From NCBI GenBank assembly GCA_964016875.1, contig OZ024727.1:11404091-11468090 (forward strand): a stretch of 64,000 nucleotides of DNA. The letters are read 5' to 3'. The notes beneath the pieces are model-generated. The model saw only the letters and a program-made list of their open reading frames with translations, did not search any database and was not told the origin of the DNA. Shown here one piece after another: positions 47,001-59,189 of this stretch. A program made the position numbers and the translations under genes. Positions within the stretch are counted from its first letter, which is position 1. Each line of letters starts with the position of its first letter. The stretch comes from Fallopia convolvulus. Its lineage: Eukaryota > Streptophyta > Magnoliopsida > Caryophyllales > Polygonaceae.

Positions 47001-48581
47001 AAGGAAGTTTTGAAATTTAAAAATAAAATTTTCATTTTAAGCACATTTATATTTTTACAAAATTAGGATGGTTTTAGAATATATATTAAAAGTTCACTTT
47101 GTAAATGACTTTAAATTTCAAGAGAAACTTTTAAAGTTAAAAAAATTTCTTTCATAACCAATATATCATACTTCTAAACCATGGAAGGAGGGTTTAAAGA
47201 TTTTTAATTTTACAATTTATATCTCGGGTTTCGAGGAGATAAATTCATCGTGATATCGTTAAAGAAAATCCTTTAAATTTTAATCCTTTGATTATAGGAA
47301 AAAAAATTTGGTGAACTTATTTTTAAAATAAAGTTTATAGATAAGAAGTTGGTATGTTAACACTTTACTAGAACTTGGTTTTTAAAACTCTAGAATAAGA
47401 CTTTGTAAATAAAACGATTACGGCTCTAGGAACTTATCGCCTTAGGATTTCTACTTATAAGTTGCTCTTATATGAGTTTAGGTTTTAAACTTTCAGCGGA
47501 AATATCTAACTTAGAAATTTCCTTAAAAGTACTTGTTACTTGAGTTTTGGAGTATTTATTCAGATATTTCAAGTTGAAATTTCCTTTCAAGAAAAGAATT
47601 TGAATCCTAGGTTTAATCTTTTTAGGGAAAAGTTTTAACAAAAATTGGTATTTTTGAAAACAAAAATTTCGGTTTAAAACTTTTGATTTCGAAAACTTTC
47701 GGTTTTTAAAATGTTCGATTTTGAAAATAAAACGTTATTGGCTGACGAACCCTCTTTGGGTTTGGACCACTGATTGTAGATGGGTTTCTTATTTGATCAA
47801 ATGCTTGGAGATGGGATGACACCCCTTGAGTGCAATTAGCCCATTCATCCAATTGATAGACCATTGGAGTTTGTCTAGATTGGTCATGAAGTGAATTATC
47901 AACTCCTTTCTTGAGGTATTCTTCTTCGGGTTTCTCCTCCTCGAGATTCACCTTGGGTGCATTTTCATGCATTTCTTCTCGTAGTACCAGCTCGGGTTAT
48001 CCTCGGGCTTTCCATATGGCAAAAGCGGCCATTGAGAAAAGCCTCATCAAGCTCTTAAGAGGCTTTTCTAGCTTCGTCCCTGATTCGGGTTGGACTTCTA
48101 GTGAGTACCATTTTTGTAAGGAGAGAAAGGCGTTTATATAGAATATCCTTTGATTCTATGCGACGAAGATATTGGAAGGAAGTTTTAAGGCATTCTCGGA
48201 TATTTAGAAAGGTCTCGAATTTCTTTGAACATAAGAAGTTCTAGAAATAAATTCTTAAGATGAAAGTTTAAGTTTAAAGGAAGATTCTTAACTAAGACGT
48301 TTAAGTTAGAAGGTGGTGAATTTCTTTAAAAGATTCTTAATATAAGAAATTCCTAACTTGTAAAAGTTCCTAAGATGAAAATATAAGTTGAAGAAGAATT
48401 CTACCTTAGGTGGTTAAGTTACAGAGTTGGAACATGTTCATTACTTAAGTTTTTAGGAGGTAAAAGGGAGTTTCTAAAAATAGAAGTTTTAGTTTGCGGG
48501 ATTAAAACTTAGGTTTAAAAGTTCTTGAGTTTTGAAAATTTTCGGTTTTGAAAACAAAACGTTCGGCTCTGATACCACAAT
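44009..48581 (-). other. element E internal region
   Basis: 4573 bp. No long ORF on either strand. The longest minus frames are 47972-47706 (88 codons, acidic N-terminal part) and 46120-45905 (71 codons). A segment at 46325-46375 reads, on the + strand, YFKCDESGHVSTNY, which resembles a gag zinc knuckle whose outer cysteines became tyrosines. Polypurine tract at the left edge, tRNA-Met-type primer site at the right edge. Confidence 0.5.
48566..48577 (-). promoter_or_regulatory. element E primer binding site
   Basis: Minus strand TGGTATCAGAGC, the classical initiator-tRNA-Met complement, four bases from the LTR edge. Confidence 0.8.
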
Positions 48582-49565
48582 TGTAACACCCCTATTTTAC
48601 AATATTGGGTATTACCGCCAGTGACCTCGGACTTTCCCGTCCAAAGTCACCCAAGGCTTTTAGAATGATATTGAACTCATACAAATGCGGAAAATTAATA
48701 TACACGTTACATAAATAAACGGATGCTCACGAATGAGACTTGATTCTTTAATTGAAGATGAAATCGACCAAAAGCGGAATTTTATTTACTGATAAGAACT
48801 TTCGTTCATTAGAATGAGGGTCGTTTTACAAAAGATGTAGCAGCGTAAAGTAAAGCCGTTTAAAAAGGGTTTAAAATACATAATCTAAAATTACAAGAAT
48901 GTTTTCCCAAGACAAATCATGTGATGATGATTTGCTTGGTTTTTTTTTTAAAAGGGGAGGGCTAGTGCACTATCTTCGTAATGCCTTGCTCTTATGAGAC
49001 TTCCTTCCTTCCTTCGATGTCGTCTTGCCTTGACCTTCACTCCTTGTATAATGCTCCTCGAACCTTCTAGACTTTGTCATCAAAGCTTTGGGGTGAACTT
49101 CTTAGAGTCTGGCATTTGTCGCGAAGGGCGAGAAATACCAGGAAAAAATGCGGAAAATGTGGAATTAGTCTAAGGAGACTAAGCAAGTGGGAACGGAACT
49201 TCCCAAGGGTATTTCGGCAATTCAGCAATATCGAGAGAGATATTATCGGGTTGTGTCTTAAGGTATGGCTTATTTATGTGGGTTTTAATGGTACAAAGAA
49301 GAGCGTATCTCAAGTGGAGATAGCTCAATAATCGAGAGAAGAGCTACTAGATTGTAGACTTCTTTTAGAATCGAAAGTATGTTGGGAACGTTATTAATTC
49401 ATACAAGTTGAAAACCTCTCGCGCCCTGAGCGGACCGAGAGCCGGATCGATCATTTGAGATCGGTCCGGTTTTGATGTCTTTTAAATGTGCATTGGACAC
49501 TTATCTTATATAGTGACGAAAATATTCGATTTCGTTAATGATTTTTAAAGGGGGGTGGGGCTTAG

Positions 49566-49802
49566 ATGGCCCGATCTACCAAGGGAAAACTCAGTTCCCG
49601 GCACTTAGCTAGAGTGCAGCTCATCCCTCCTTGCAATTGGAGCGGACTGGATCATGATCCTGAAAGTCGAACTTTAAGCGCAAAGGCATACGACTTAGTA
49701 AAATTATATAGAGGCGTCGGGCTACTTCTGCGCCCCTCACTAGTTTGTTCGACATCGATCTCAAAACGTGACCGTAAACAATCAAGGCCACAACCATACT
49801 AG
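49566..49802 (+). other. ORF conserved in both E LTRs, right copy
   Basis: 78 codons, starts ARSTKGKLSSRHLARVQL after Met, same frame as 38647-38895. No known domain. Confidence 0.3.
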
Positions 49803-50840
49803 CATAAATAATCCTATCAAATAATAAAGAGCGAACTACGCTAATAGTGGGGTCATTATATCCAACAATAGATATTTCCTAGGTTCATTTATTACTTAGC
49901 ACACAAGTTGTTCCCAACATCGAGAATTTCACGGAAACGAAGTATATAAGGTTACAAGGGGAATTTCCACTTGCCTTTGCTTTTACGATAACGGACTAGC
50001 GAGATAACGGAAAGCGTTGTTCACGACTTGGAACGGTAACTCGACCTATCGACACGGAATTTACGAACGAGCTTTAATAAGAATTTCTTTAAATTCTTTT
50101 AAAGTCTTGGAAGTCTCTTATATCCTTATTATAAGACAAATAATTTCTAAATTATTATAATAATAATTTAGGTGAAGATGAATAATATTATTATTTTATA
50201 TTTGTAATATCCTTTATTCTTTATAAAATCCTTATTTTAACTTCATTCACTATTATTTTGAAACCAAGTCATACTTTATTCATTTTTCTTAAAATATTCC
50301 TTTTAACTTAACTTATTATTATTTTCTTATTATATCGAAGCAAGGATAATATCTTTATATTATATTAAAATTTTATAAGATTTCGAAAATCAAGACATAC
50401 TATTATATAAATGATTAAATATTTACTTAACTTAAAGTTAATAATTCATTAAAGTAATTATAACCCTTTTATTCACTTATGATCACAAATATATTTTTTT
50501 ATTATTATTCAAGGCATGCAAATTGATTAAAGTTCATTTAATATATATTTTCTGTATTTATATTTCCAATTGATTATAAAAATCTTCTTATGATATAAAA
50601 TATCCATAATGCCCTTATCATATTATATCTTTATCCTTCTTTTATATATATATATATCTTTTATCCAACTTAATCATATAAAAGATAATAAATCTTATGA
50701 CTATCTTATCTTATCAACATATTTTTAAGATTATAATATGCTCTTTAAAAAGACATGCAACCCCTTTATATATTATAAAAAGTCTTAAGTAATATTTTTC
50801 CAACAACTAGTTCTAGATCTTTATTTATATAGTAACTTAA

Positions 50841-52265
50841 GAGTCCGGTTCAGGTGCGAATGGGCGCCCAGGTGCGAAATAAGAAAGAACAGAAGCCGTT
50901 GGATCAAGAAAAATTAAAGGCGTTGATCATTTCACTTAAAAAGGGGAAAAAACGGCACGGGCGAATTATTGGCGAATTATTCGCGTATTTTTGAAAAAAA
51001 CGGAAATAGGACACGCGTCCAGATTGTTCATCAGTATTGTGGATTTGTTCATCAATAATGTGGATTTGTTCATCAAAACTGTGATTTTGTTCATCAAAAC
51101 TGTGATTTTGTGCATAAATAAACTATTGCTTGTGCATTAAAAATCTATTGTTTGTACATAAAAAATGAACAAATGTGTATCAAAATTACATGCAATATGT
51201 TCATCAACATTGTGATTTTGTTCATAGAAAAACGAAAACATTTGTTCATCGGTTTGTGCATATTTGTTCATCGGTTTGTGCATATTTGTTCATTAGTAAT
51301 ATCAATTTGTTCACTGGTTTATGCATATTTGTTCATTGCCTTTTTCATATAATTGTTCATTACTAGATGCATATTTGTTCACTAGTAACCTCAATTTGTT
51401 CATTACTATATGCATATTTGTTCATTAATAACATCAATTTGTTCATAGCTAAATAAGGCACAAGCACACCTAAAACATAAGGGTATAATAATGAACAAAT
51501 AAGGTTATATCCATGAACAAATAAGGGTATATCCATGAACAAATAGGGTATATCAATGAACAAATAATGGTATACCAATTTGTTCATATCTAAATAAGGC
51601 ACAAGCACACCTAAAACATAAGGGTATAATAATGAACAAATAAGGTTATATCCATGAACAAATAAGGGTATATCCATGAACAAATAGGGTATATCAATGA
51701 ACAAATAATGGTATACCAATGAACAAATAATGGTATACCAATGAACAAAAAAGAAGTATACTAATGAACAAATAATGGTATACCATGAGTATATCAATGA
51801 ACAAATAGGGGTATATAAATGAACAAATACGAGTAAATCAAAAATAATTATATGTGCATAAAAAAACCACATAATATTGTATTCCTACACATAAATAAGG
51901 TTACAAAATAAAAATAAAAATTAAAAAAAGTTCGAAATCAATGAACAATGTTATCAAAAACTCAATGCACAATTAGTTAGTATTGATGAACAATTGGTGA
52001 ATATTGATGAACAAATCGCTATTTCTGATGAACAAACTGGGCGCGTCTCATAAAAACGTATTTTTTCGAAAAATTCGTGAATAATTCGGGAAAAATTCGT
52101 CCGTGTCGTATTTTATTGAAAAATACGTGAATAATACGGGAAAAATTCGCCCGTGCCGTATTTTATTTTTTTTAATGAATGTTTAATTAGGGGTGTTGAT
52201 TTTTTGGAATGAACGATCGAGATTTATTCTTATTTCTCACACAGGCGCCCATTCGCACGTGACTC
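50841..52265. mobile_element. foldback / MULE-like TIR element in E 5' LTR
   Basis: 1425 bp. Long inverted ends of about 190 bp: left GAGTCCGGTTCAGGTGCGAA, right complement GAGTCACGTGCGAATGGGCG; both arms carry gggcgaatt / attcgcg words and pass into ttgttcatc repeats. The left half holds ttgttcatc words and the right half mostly atgaacaaat, their inverse, so the symmetry continues inside. A direct duplication of about 146 bp (51437-51582, 51583-51728). Inserted into the LTR near tatatagtaa (empty site at about 42220); TSD not clear. No transposase. Confidence 0.7.
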
Positions 52266-53585
52266 TTTTTCAACCTTTAAATAATATACTCATAATATTT
52301 GTATTACTCTTTCAAAGTATATAAAACTAATGATATTAAACCCGTTATTTTATTTATAAGGCTTCCCATGTCTATTAAGATTTATTTTATATAAAATAGC
52401 ATGCAAATTATTTAATACATCTTTTCAGTCTTCAACTTAATCATATAAAATTATCTTATGATAAGAATATCTCCTCCATATTATCTCTATGTTTATAATA
52501 TGATTTTTAAAGGAACATGCAAGCCTTTTTCTATAAAACTAGTCTTAAGATGATATGTTCCATCAATTTGCAATAGTTCTTTTTATTCATTAAATAAAAT
52601 ACAACCAAGTTAATATAATTTTATAACATACTTTTCATGTTTAAAAGTCACATATATTAACCTTATAATTTATTTGAAATTATTCATGTCTAGGGATATT
52701 ATTTTATAAACTAACATCCAAGCTAGTTTTATTCAATTTAATTAAGTAAATATCATATAAATGTAAAAAAAATATTTTAAAAAAAGATATTAATTAACAT
52801 ATGAGTCGGGAAATTATACCGAGCGATAACGAGGTGGAACTTGACATGCAAATCGAGATTGGGAACCTAATGGGTCGACATTTCTCTAAATCTTCAAATA
52901 AGAGTTCATGGGCTCTTTTATGTTTGAGAAAGGAAAGGATTGGGCCAGCCCAAATTTAGTTTCAGCCCAGCCCACCAGTAGCTCAAGGCTCATCTCCTGA
53001 TTTCTTTTCCCTGTCTTTCTTCGTTGAACAACAAAGGCCAGGAGCAACGCCTGTAGCAGCACATTAACGTCGACGGTGGACTACGGGCGGCGCCAACGAT
53101 GGACGACGGTGGGCGCGGAGAACACGCGCAGTGGGGGCGGGCGGTCGGAGGCCTGGCTGGGCAAGGGCGGCCCCAAATAGCTATGGTTTGTGGATTTTTA
53201 AAGAAAAAAAATTCAGATTTGGGTATAAACAATTCTAGGCATTTTTGGGTAAAAATTAGGACGAATTTGTGATGTAGAAGGAGAGGAAATTGCTTGTGAG
53301 AATAAATAGGCAAATTCGAAGGCTCTAGTGATCCACCATGGTTGAAATTAACATATGGAAGGAAGGGAGATTGAAAGAGATTGGTGGAACTTGTGTTAGT
53401 TGATGATGACATAGGATGATAAAGATGTTTGGAGGGTCTTAGAAGCAACAATGGTGATTGGAAGATAAATTGGACATGTATTGGTTTGTCGTTAAATCAG
53501 TCAGGCACATATCACACTCTTTGAGGAAGAAGAAGAATTGGTAGAGTTTATAATTAAAAGAGTGGGTTTACGAGTAGTTAAGTGA

Positions 53586-53661
53586 CAATGGCATAGTGGA
53601 TAGGAGGTGTGTGTTTATGAGAATATGCAAGAGGTCTCGGGTTCGAGTCCCACCTCTTGCA
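53586..53661 (+). promoter_or_regulatory. Pol III-type A/B box pair in E 5' LTR
   Basis: Box A TGGCATAGTGG (53589-53599) and box B GGTTCGAGTCC (53640-53650), both fitting the tRNA gene consensus, followed by cttgcattttt. On the + strand, antisense to E. Confidence 0.5.
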
Positions 53662-54040
53662 TTTTTATTTTGGCCATTTCTTGTTATTTTTATTTGTATT
53701 ATAAATTTAATTAAATTAAATTTTGAAATTTTTATTTAATGTCAACCAATTAAATTTTATTCGTCATTTTGTTCATCCTTTGTAAACTTTTTATAATTTA
53801 TTTAGAAAATTATAAAAATATTTAAACTCTCTTTTTAAGAGAAAGTATTTAAATGAATACCCGACTTGCTAAATATATTTAAGTAAATTCTTAATTGTCA
53901 TTGTAGTAAACTTTTGTAACCTTTCATAATACAATATGAAATTATAAAGATTATTAAATTCTCTATTTTAGAGAAAAAAAAATTATTGGGATAAATATCC
54001 GCTTTTATTTTATTTAGAATTTAGCAGATATTACAGCAGG

Positions 54041-54692
54041 GGCACCCCAACCGATAGTAGTGGAAAGGAGGGATGATTACATGGACTCCCCCTTCATACC
54101 CCACTATTGAAAGGGTCGACATCTCTAAAAAATACCATGTCCCCAATGTACCTATGTACGAAAGGGTTATGGATCTGGACCAACACGTAACTTCATTCAA
54201 ACAAGCTATGAACATTAGCATGGTACCCTTCGACATGAAGGAGATTGTTATGTGTCGTTGGTTCAGAAACATGTTATCCGGGCCCGCGCTTAACTGGCAT
54301 TCTCATTTACCTCTTGGGAGTATTTCGTCTTTTGCTGAGTTGATTGACAACTTCAAGATAAGGTTCGCAAGCAGTCGACATGCTAAAAAGCGTGCAAGCG
54401 ACTTATATTGCATGGTCCAGAAAACCGGTGAATCCTTGAAAACCTTCCTAAAGAGGTACAACGAGGAGTTGGTCACCATAGAAGGATGCGATGCCGCTAC
54501 AGTCGTGGAAGCGTTCCGAAGAGGCATCTCGGATGCAAATCCTTATATCGCGAATTGACTAAATATCCTTGCTCGAATATCGATGAAGTACAGGTGAAAG
54601 CGTTAGCGCATGTGCGACTGGAAGATGATGATCTCTTCACCGTAAAGGCCGCTAGCCCTCACCGGCCAGAGCGTAGACAAGGAAGGCGATAA
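54041..54692 (+). pseudogene. Tat Gag capsid region, element D
   Basis: Second half of D gag after E. ORF 54073-54558 carries VPMYERVMDLDQHVTSFKQA, the capsid core LSGPALNWHSHLPLGSISSF, a FKIRFASSRHAKK block and LKTFLKRYNEEL, matching the Retrotrans_gag core of Tat elements. Frameshifts near 54090 and 54555; the frame continues at 54556-54692 (LTKYPCSNIDEVQVKALAHV) to a stop at 54690-54692. Confidence 0.8.
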
Positions 54693-55274
54693 CCTAGATA
54701 TGTTCCATATCACACCTCATTTCCTGGCAAGACAACCGTTAACACGACATTTTCTAGGCAAAGCGAGCAGTATGAAGACCCTAGGTTGCCTCCCAGATTG
54801 TCTCATTACAACTTTTGTGTAGATGCAACGGAAATGATCCGAACTCTCAATAGCATGGGAGACACTGTCAAGTGGCCCAAAAAGAGTAACGCACCTTCAC
54901 ATAAAAAAGATAAGTCTAGATGGTGTGATTTCAGTGGCGAATCTCGTAACACATTAGGAGAAATATCATTACCAACCATCGCAGGAGGGGTAAATTACCA
55001 GGTAAAATTTCAAGTACTTGATTGCCCGTCACCTTTCAATGTCATCTTGGGCAGGCCATGGATCCACGGGATGAGAGCTATTCCCTCCACTTATCATCAA
55101 TGTGTGAAATTCCCAACGCCATGGGGAATACAAGAAATCAAGGGGGAACAAAAGTTGGCAAGGGAATGCTACTCCGTGACAATGAGAGCAACGACTTCAA
55201 AAACCCTGCAGATCGAGGCAAAAAAGAAGTCGTCAAATTAGCAATTAAAGGACTGTAAGAACACCACTTACTAC
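54693..55274 (+). pseudogene. Gag tail fused to protease end, element D
   Basis: ORF 54786-55241. Residues 1-49 are the gag tail up to the start of the zinc knuckle (SRWCDF). The sequence then jumps to SGESRNTLGEISLPTIAGG and VILGRPWIHGMRAIPSTYH, the C-terminal half of the Tat protease. The rest of the knuckle and the D-S/T-G active site are gone, as an in-frame deletion of at least a few hundred bp compared with typical Tat elements. Confidence 0.75.
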
Positions 55275-56862
55275 ATGAAGCCGGAAACACCGGAACATGA
55301 AGAAGTAGCCTTTGATCCACTTAATCCATCAAGAAAGATCAGAATAGGGGCAGATCTGGAGCCGACTTTACGAGAGTACTTGGTGGAGTTCTTACGGTCC
55401 TACAGTGACTGCTTCGCATGGTCAAACGAAGATATGGTAGGAATTGACCCTAACGTGATTACACACGCCCTCAATATATGTCAATAAAAAGATTCCACCA
55501 GGTAAGCAGAAAAGGCCTCATTTTGCACCGGAACGGAATCAGGTAATCAACGACGAGGTAAAATCCTTACTCGAGTCCGGTAAAATTAGAGAGATAAAGT
55601 ACCCTGACTGGCTTGCAAATGTAGTTGTTGTGAAGAAGAAAAACGGTAAATGGCGCATTTGCGTAGATTTTACCGATTTAAATAAAGCGTGTCCTAAGGA
55701 TTCATTCTCGTTGCCTCATATTGACGCAATGGTGGATGCGATGGCAAGACATGAGCTTTTAACTTTCATGGACGCGTTTAGTGGATACCGTCAGATAATG
55801 ATGCATCCTAACGACCAAGAAAAAACTGCATTCATAACTAATCAAGGAACTTACTGTTACAAAGTTATGCCTTTCGGATTAAAAAACGCAAGTGCTACTT
55901 ATCAGAGATTGGTTAATAAGATGTTTTAGGAAAAACTAGGGGATACAATGGAGGTCTATATTGACGACATGCTAGTCAAGTCCTTGAAGGCGGAGGGTCA
56001 CATTAAGCACTTGGAAGACGCGTTCCAGATTTTGCGAAGTTACAAAATGAAGCTGAACCCAACCAAATGCTCTTTTGGAGTTACATCAGGGAAGTTCCTC
56101 GGATACATAGTAACGCAGAGAGGAATTGAAGCAAGTTCAGATCAGATCATGGCGATAATGGAGTTGCAATCACCAAAATGTGTCAAAGACGTCCAAAAGT
56201 TGACAGGACGATTAACGACACTCAACCGATTCATATCTCGATCTTCGGATAGGAACAAACTATTCTACGATATCTTGAAGAAGAACAAGTCGTTCGAATG
56301 GACGGAAGCGCATGAGGAAGCTTTCAAAGAATTGAAGAACTATTTATCTCACCCGCAGATACTTTCTAAACCCAAGCAAGGCGAAGTGTTGTACGTGTAC
56401 TTGGCCGTAACAAAAGTAGCAGTGAGCGTCATCCTGATTCTAGAAGAAAACGGGAACCAGTTACCCATCTACTATGGCAGTAAAACTTTACTTGATGCAA
56501 AAACCAGGTACTCGCCCATTGAGAAACTCGTACTATCTTTGGTAATGGCTTCTATAAAATTACGTCCTTATTTTGAGAGTCATTCTATTATTGTGAGGAC
56601 TAACTACCCAATGAAGAGTATCATGTCGAATCCAGAGCTATCAGGTCGACTAATGAGGTGGCTCATTCACCTCAACGGATATGACATCACTTATGAACCA
56701 CGAACGGCGATGAAATCTCAAGCCTTGGCTGATTTTGTGGCTGACTTCACTCCTCCCATGATAGAAGAAGAAAACCAAGATGTGTTACAGGTAACCGGAT
56801 CACTTGGCGGTGGCAAGTGGATGATGCATACCGATGGGGAGTCGAATCAAGTAGGTGTATGA
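55275..56862 (+). pseudogene. Tat reverse transcriptase and first RNase H, element D
   Basis: 55275-55487 is the protease-RT linker (FAWSNEDMVGIDP); a frameshift follows near 55485. The RT core: VVVVKKKNGKWRICVDFTDL, CPKDSFSLPHID, FMDAFSGYRQI, then FGLKNASATYQRL, a TAG at 55927-55929, then YIDDMLVKS (catalytic Asp pair) and KFLGYIVTQRGIE. After the connection, the first RNase H (LPIYYGSKTLLDAKTRYSPI) shows YLAVTKVAVSVIL at its start, so the first catalytic Asp is absent as is usual for this degenerate domain in Tat. Confidence 0.9.
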
Positions 56863-57282
56863 CAGGGGGTAGTCCTGAAGTCACCACAGAGGGATAGGAT
56901 AGCCCAGGTTGTTCAATGTACATTCAAATCCACTAACAACGAAGCAGAATATAAGGCGCTCATAGCAGGGTTACTTATTGCTAAAGATTTAAATGTGCAA
57001 GAAATTGAGGTAATATGTGATTCATTACTTATTGTAAATCAAGTCACTAATTCATATGTTGCCAGGGATTCAAAGATGAAGGCATACTTAGAAAAAGTCC
57101 AAGAGATTATCAAAAACTTCAAGCACTTCGAGATAAAGCAAGTCCCTCGAGACGCTAACACACAAGCACACGCTTTAGCAAACCTAGGATCCGCAATTGA
57201 CCCAAGAGAATACGACAAGATACCTTTCATATACCTCGATGCAACTTCCATATTAAAGGAAGCGGACATGTTTGAGGTTTGA
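56810..57282 (+). pseudogene. Second (archaeal-type) RNase H, element D
   Basis: Tat elements gained an extra RNase H after the gypsy one. HTDGESN carries the first Asp, STNNEAEYKAL the Glu, VICDSLLIVNQV the second Asp. The last motif reads NTQAHALANLGSA where relatives have A-D-A-L-A-N-L, so the fourth catalytic Asp has become His. A TGA stop at 56860-56862 follows QVGV. Confidence 0.8.
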
Positions 57283-58538
57283 GATTCTGATGAGAATGCT
57301 TCATGGGTAACTCCTTACCTAAGATGGTTACGAGATGGGATTCTGCTAGATGACAAAGAGGAGCTCGACGACTTAAGGTAAAAGCTTCTACTTTCGCCAT
57401 TCAAAATAACATCATGTTCAAGTGGATGTCATCAGGAATATATGCACGATGCGTAAGGGAGGAAGAAGTACAGAAGGTGTTGAAAAATATAAACGATGGA
57501 GAATGCGGAAATCATACAGGGGGTCGTAACTTGGCGAAGAAAGCAAGCAATATGAGCTATTATTGGCCCACCATGAACAAAGACGTAGTGGAGTTCGCCC
57601 AGAAGTGTGACGCGTGCCAGTGTCATGGACCTATACCACATCATCCTCCAGAGTTATTACATCCCATAACTTCCCCTTGGCCATTCATGAAATGGGGAAT
57701 GGATATTGTAGGGAAACTCTCTCCAGCTTCAGGACAACGTGTTTACATCTTAGCTATGACCGATTACTTCTCAAAATGATTCGAAGTCGAAGCCTTCAAG
57801 GAAGTCAAAGATACTCAGGTTATTTCCTTCATAAAAAGAAATATCTTGAGTAGATTTGGAGTGCCATCCACCATAGTATGTGACAACGGGTCCCAATTCA
57901 TCAACGACAAAACAAGATCATTTTGCCAGCAGTACAACATTCAGTTGTGGATGTCGACGCTGCGTTACCCTCAATCCAATGTTCAAGCAGAGGTAAGTAA
58001 TAAAGTGATCATCAACAATATGAAGAAACGCCTAAAAAAGGCCAAGGGAAGATGGGTCGACGAGTTACCACTTATCCTTTGATCAGATCGGATAACTCCC
58101 ACGACGGCCACAGGGCACACGCCTTTCTCCCTAGTATATGGGTTTGAAGCCGTGTTACTAGTTGAAATAACTTTGCCCACAGTTCGATATGGTCTCACTA
58201 CTGAAGAGTCAAATCTGTCTAACTTATTCCATCATTTAGACATGGTTGACGAGTTACGTGATGAAGCATCAGTTCGTATGGTGGCGTATAGACATGGGGT
58301 GGCTCGAAGTTACAACAAACGCGTCAGAGCAAAAGCGTTTCAAGTAGGCGATTGGGTGTTAAGAAAAGTCTTTCAAAACACACAAGAATTGAATGTCGGC
58401 AAGTTGGGAGCCAACTGAAAAGGACCCTACCAGATCACAAAAATTGTCGGACAAGGAGCCTACGAGATAGTTCCCCATGATGGAAAGATAGTCCCAAGAA
58501 GATGGAACACGACAAACCCAAAGTTGTATCATTTTTAA
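57283..58538 (+). pseudogene. Tat integrase, element D
   Basis: H2C2 zinc domain (GECGNHTGGRNLAKKA, then CDACQ), catalytic core with WGMDIVG, CDNGSQF and QAEVSNKVI (D, D, E), then the C-terminal region FQVGDWVLRKV and KGPYQI, ending KLYHF-stop at 58536-58538. Broken by TGA codons near 57778, 58081 and 58418, each at a place where relatives have Trp, and by frame changes near 57290-57410. Confidence 0.85.
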
Positions 58539-59189
58539 CAAGCAAGTCACAACAAGGTATTTATTTTTTACTTCATTCTGTTAAACTTTATTTGCCTCAC
58601 CCTATACACATGGAAAACCGACAATCTTACAAAAACTAACAAGGGATGCCTTGTGACTTTACAGGCCAAAACATAGGCCCTCACCTTACAATCAGGCAAC
58701 GATGTGCACACAATGACTAGTCACAAGATGCAAGAGACGAGAGTACATAAATATAACTCTAGAACAAGAGGAGTTTTACATAAACCAGGATACTTGTGTA
58801 GTCAATTCAGATTTCATTGAATAAAACATAAGTATCTACATTCTGTTGCATACATCAAATCTCTCTCTTAGCACCCTATACAAAAGTGCTATTACTACAT
58901 TACTCGATCAAAGAACGACCAATGATCGTCTTCTCAAACACGTCAATCCTTTTCCTACGATTGCAAACCTATACCACCTGCAAAAAAGACAAAGCAAACC
59001 AAAGAGCATATAAATACTAAAACCACATTCACCATAAAACCCCTAAAACAAGCGAAAGTCGGGGTAAGAAACTTGTCCACACAAATGGCCCTAGAAATGA
59101 TCGACCCTACAAACAAGTTAACGTGTTCAACCTCGACACACCGGGGGTACCAAAATACTTAATGTTTAAAAAAACAGAGATAAAGGAGA
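58539..59189 (+). other. element D region between pol and antisense gene
   Basis: Non-coding on both strands as far as can be read. About 650 bp. Confidence 0.4.

Larger units (their letters stand above)
37677..54035 (-). mobile_element. element E: giant-LTR, coding-poor Tekay-like element nested in D
   Basis: LTRs 37677-44008 (6.3 kb) and 48582-54035 (5.5 kb), both TGTAACACCCC to GATATTACA; perfect target duplication GCAGG (37672-37676, 54036-54040). Minus orientation from the primer site TGGTATCAGAGC (complement at 48566-48577) beside the right LTR and the AAGGGGGTACTAT purine tract (complement near 44009-44020) beside the left LTR, both of Tekay/Del style. The 4.57-kb interior has no intact pol ORF, so it behaves as a large retrotransposon derivative. 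Without the secondary insertions the LTRs would be about 3.9-4.0 kb each. LTRs differ at about 5% of sites over the first 310 bp. Confidence 0.85.
48582..54035 (-). repeat. element E 5' LTR
   Basis: Contains an inserted TIR element (50841-52265). Lacks the 39749-42148 block. A deletion near 53299 shortens the presumed leader compared with 43250-43290. Confidence 0.85.

Noticed and set aside
51363..51872. 169-codon minus ORF rich in Tyr, Phe, Ile and Cys, looks like a membrane protein
   Set aside because: It is the reverse reading of atgaacaaat repeats and a 146-bp duplication inside a TIR element; the open frame comes from repeat composition.
52990..53451. 153-codon minus ORF in E 5' LTR
   Set aside because: Not kept as one frame in the other LTR copy (43250-43460 differs by indels); probably leader sequence with a GC-rich segment.
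37677..54035. Two independent elements instead of one E with giant LTRs
   Set aside because: Perfect GCAGG duplication at the outer ends, primer site at one inner edge and purine tract at the other show a single LTR element.
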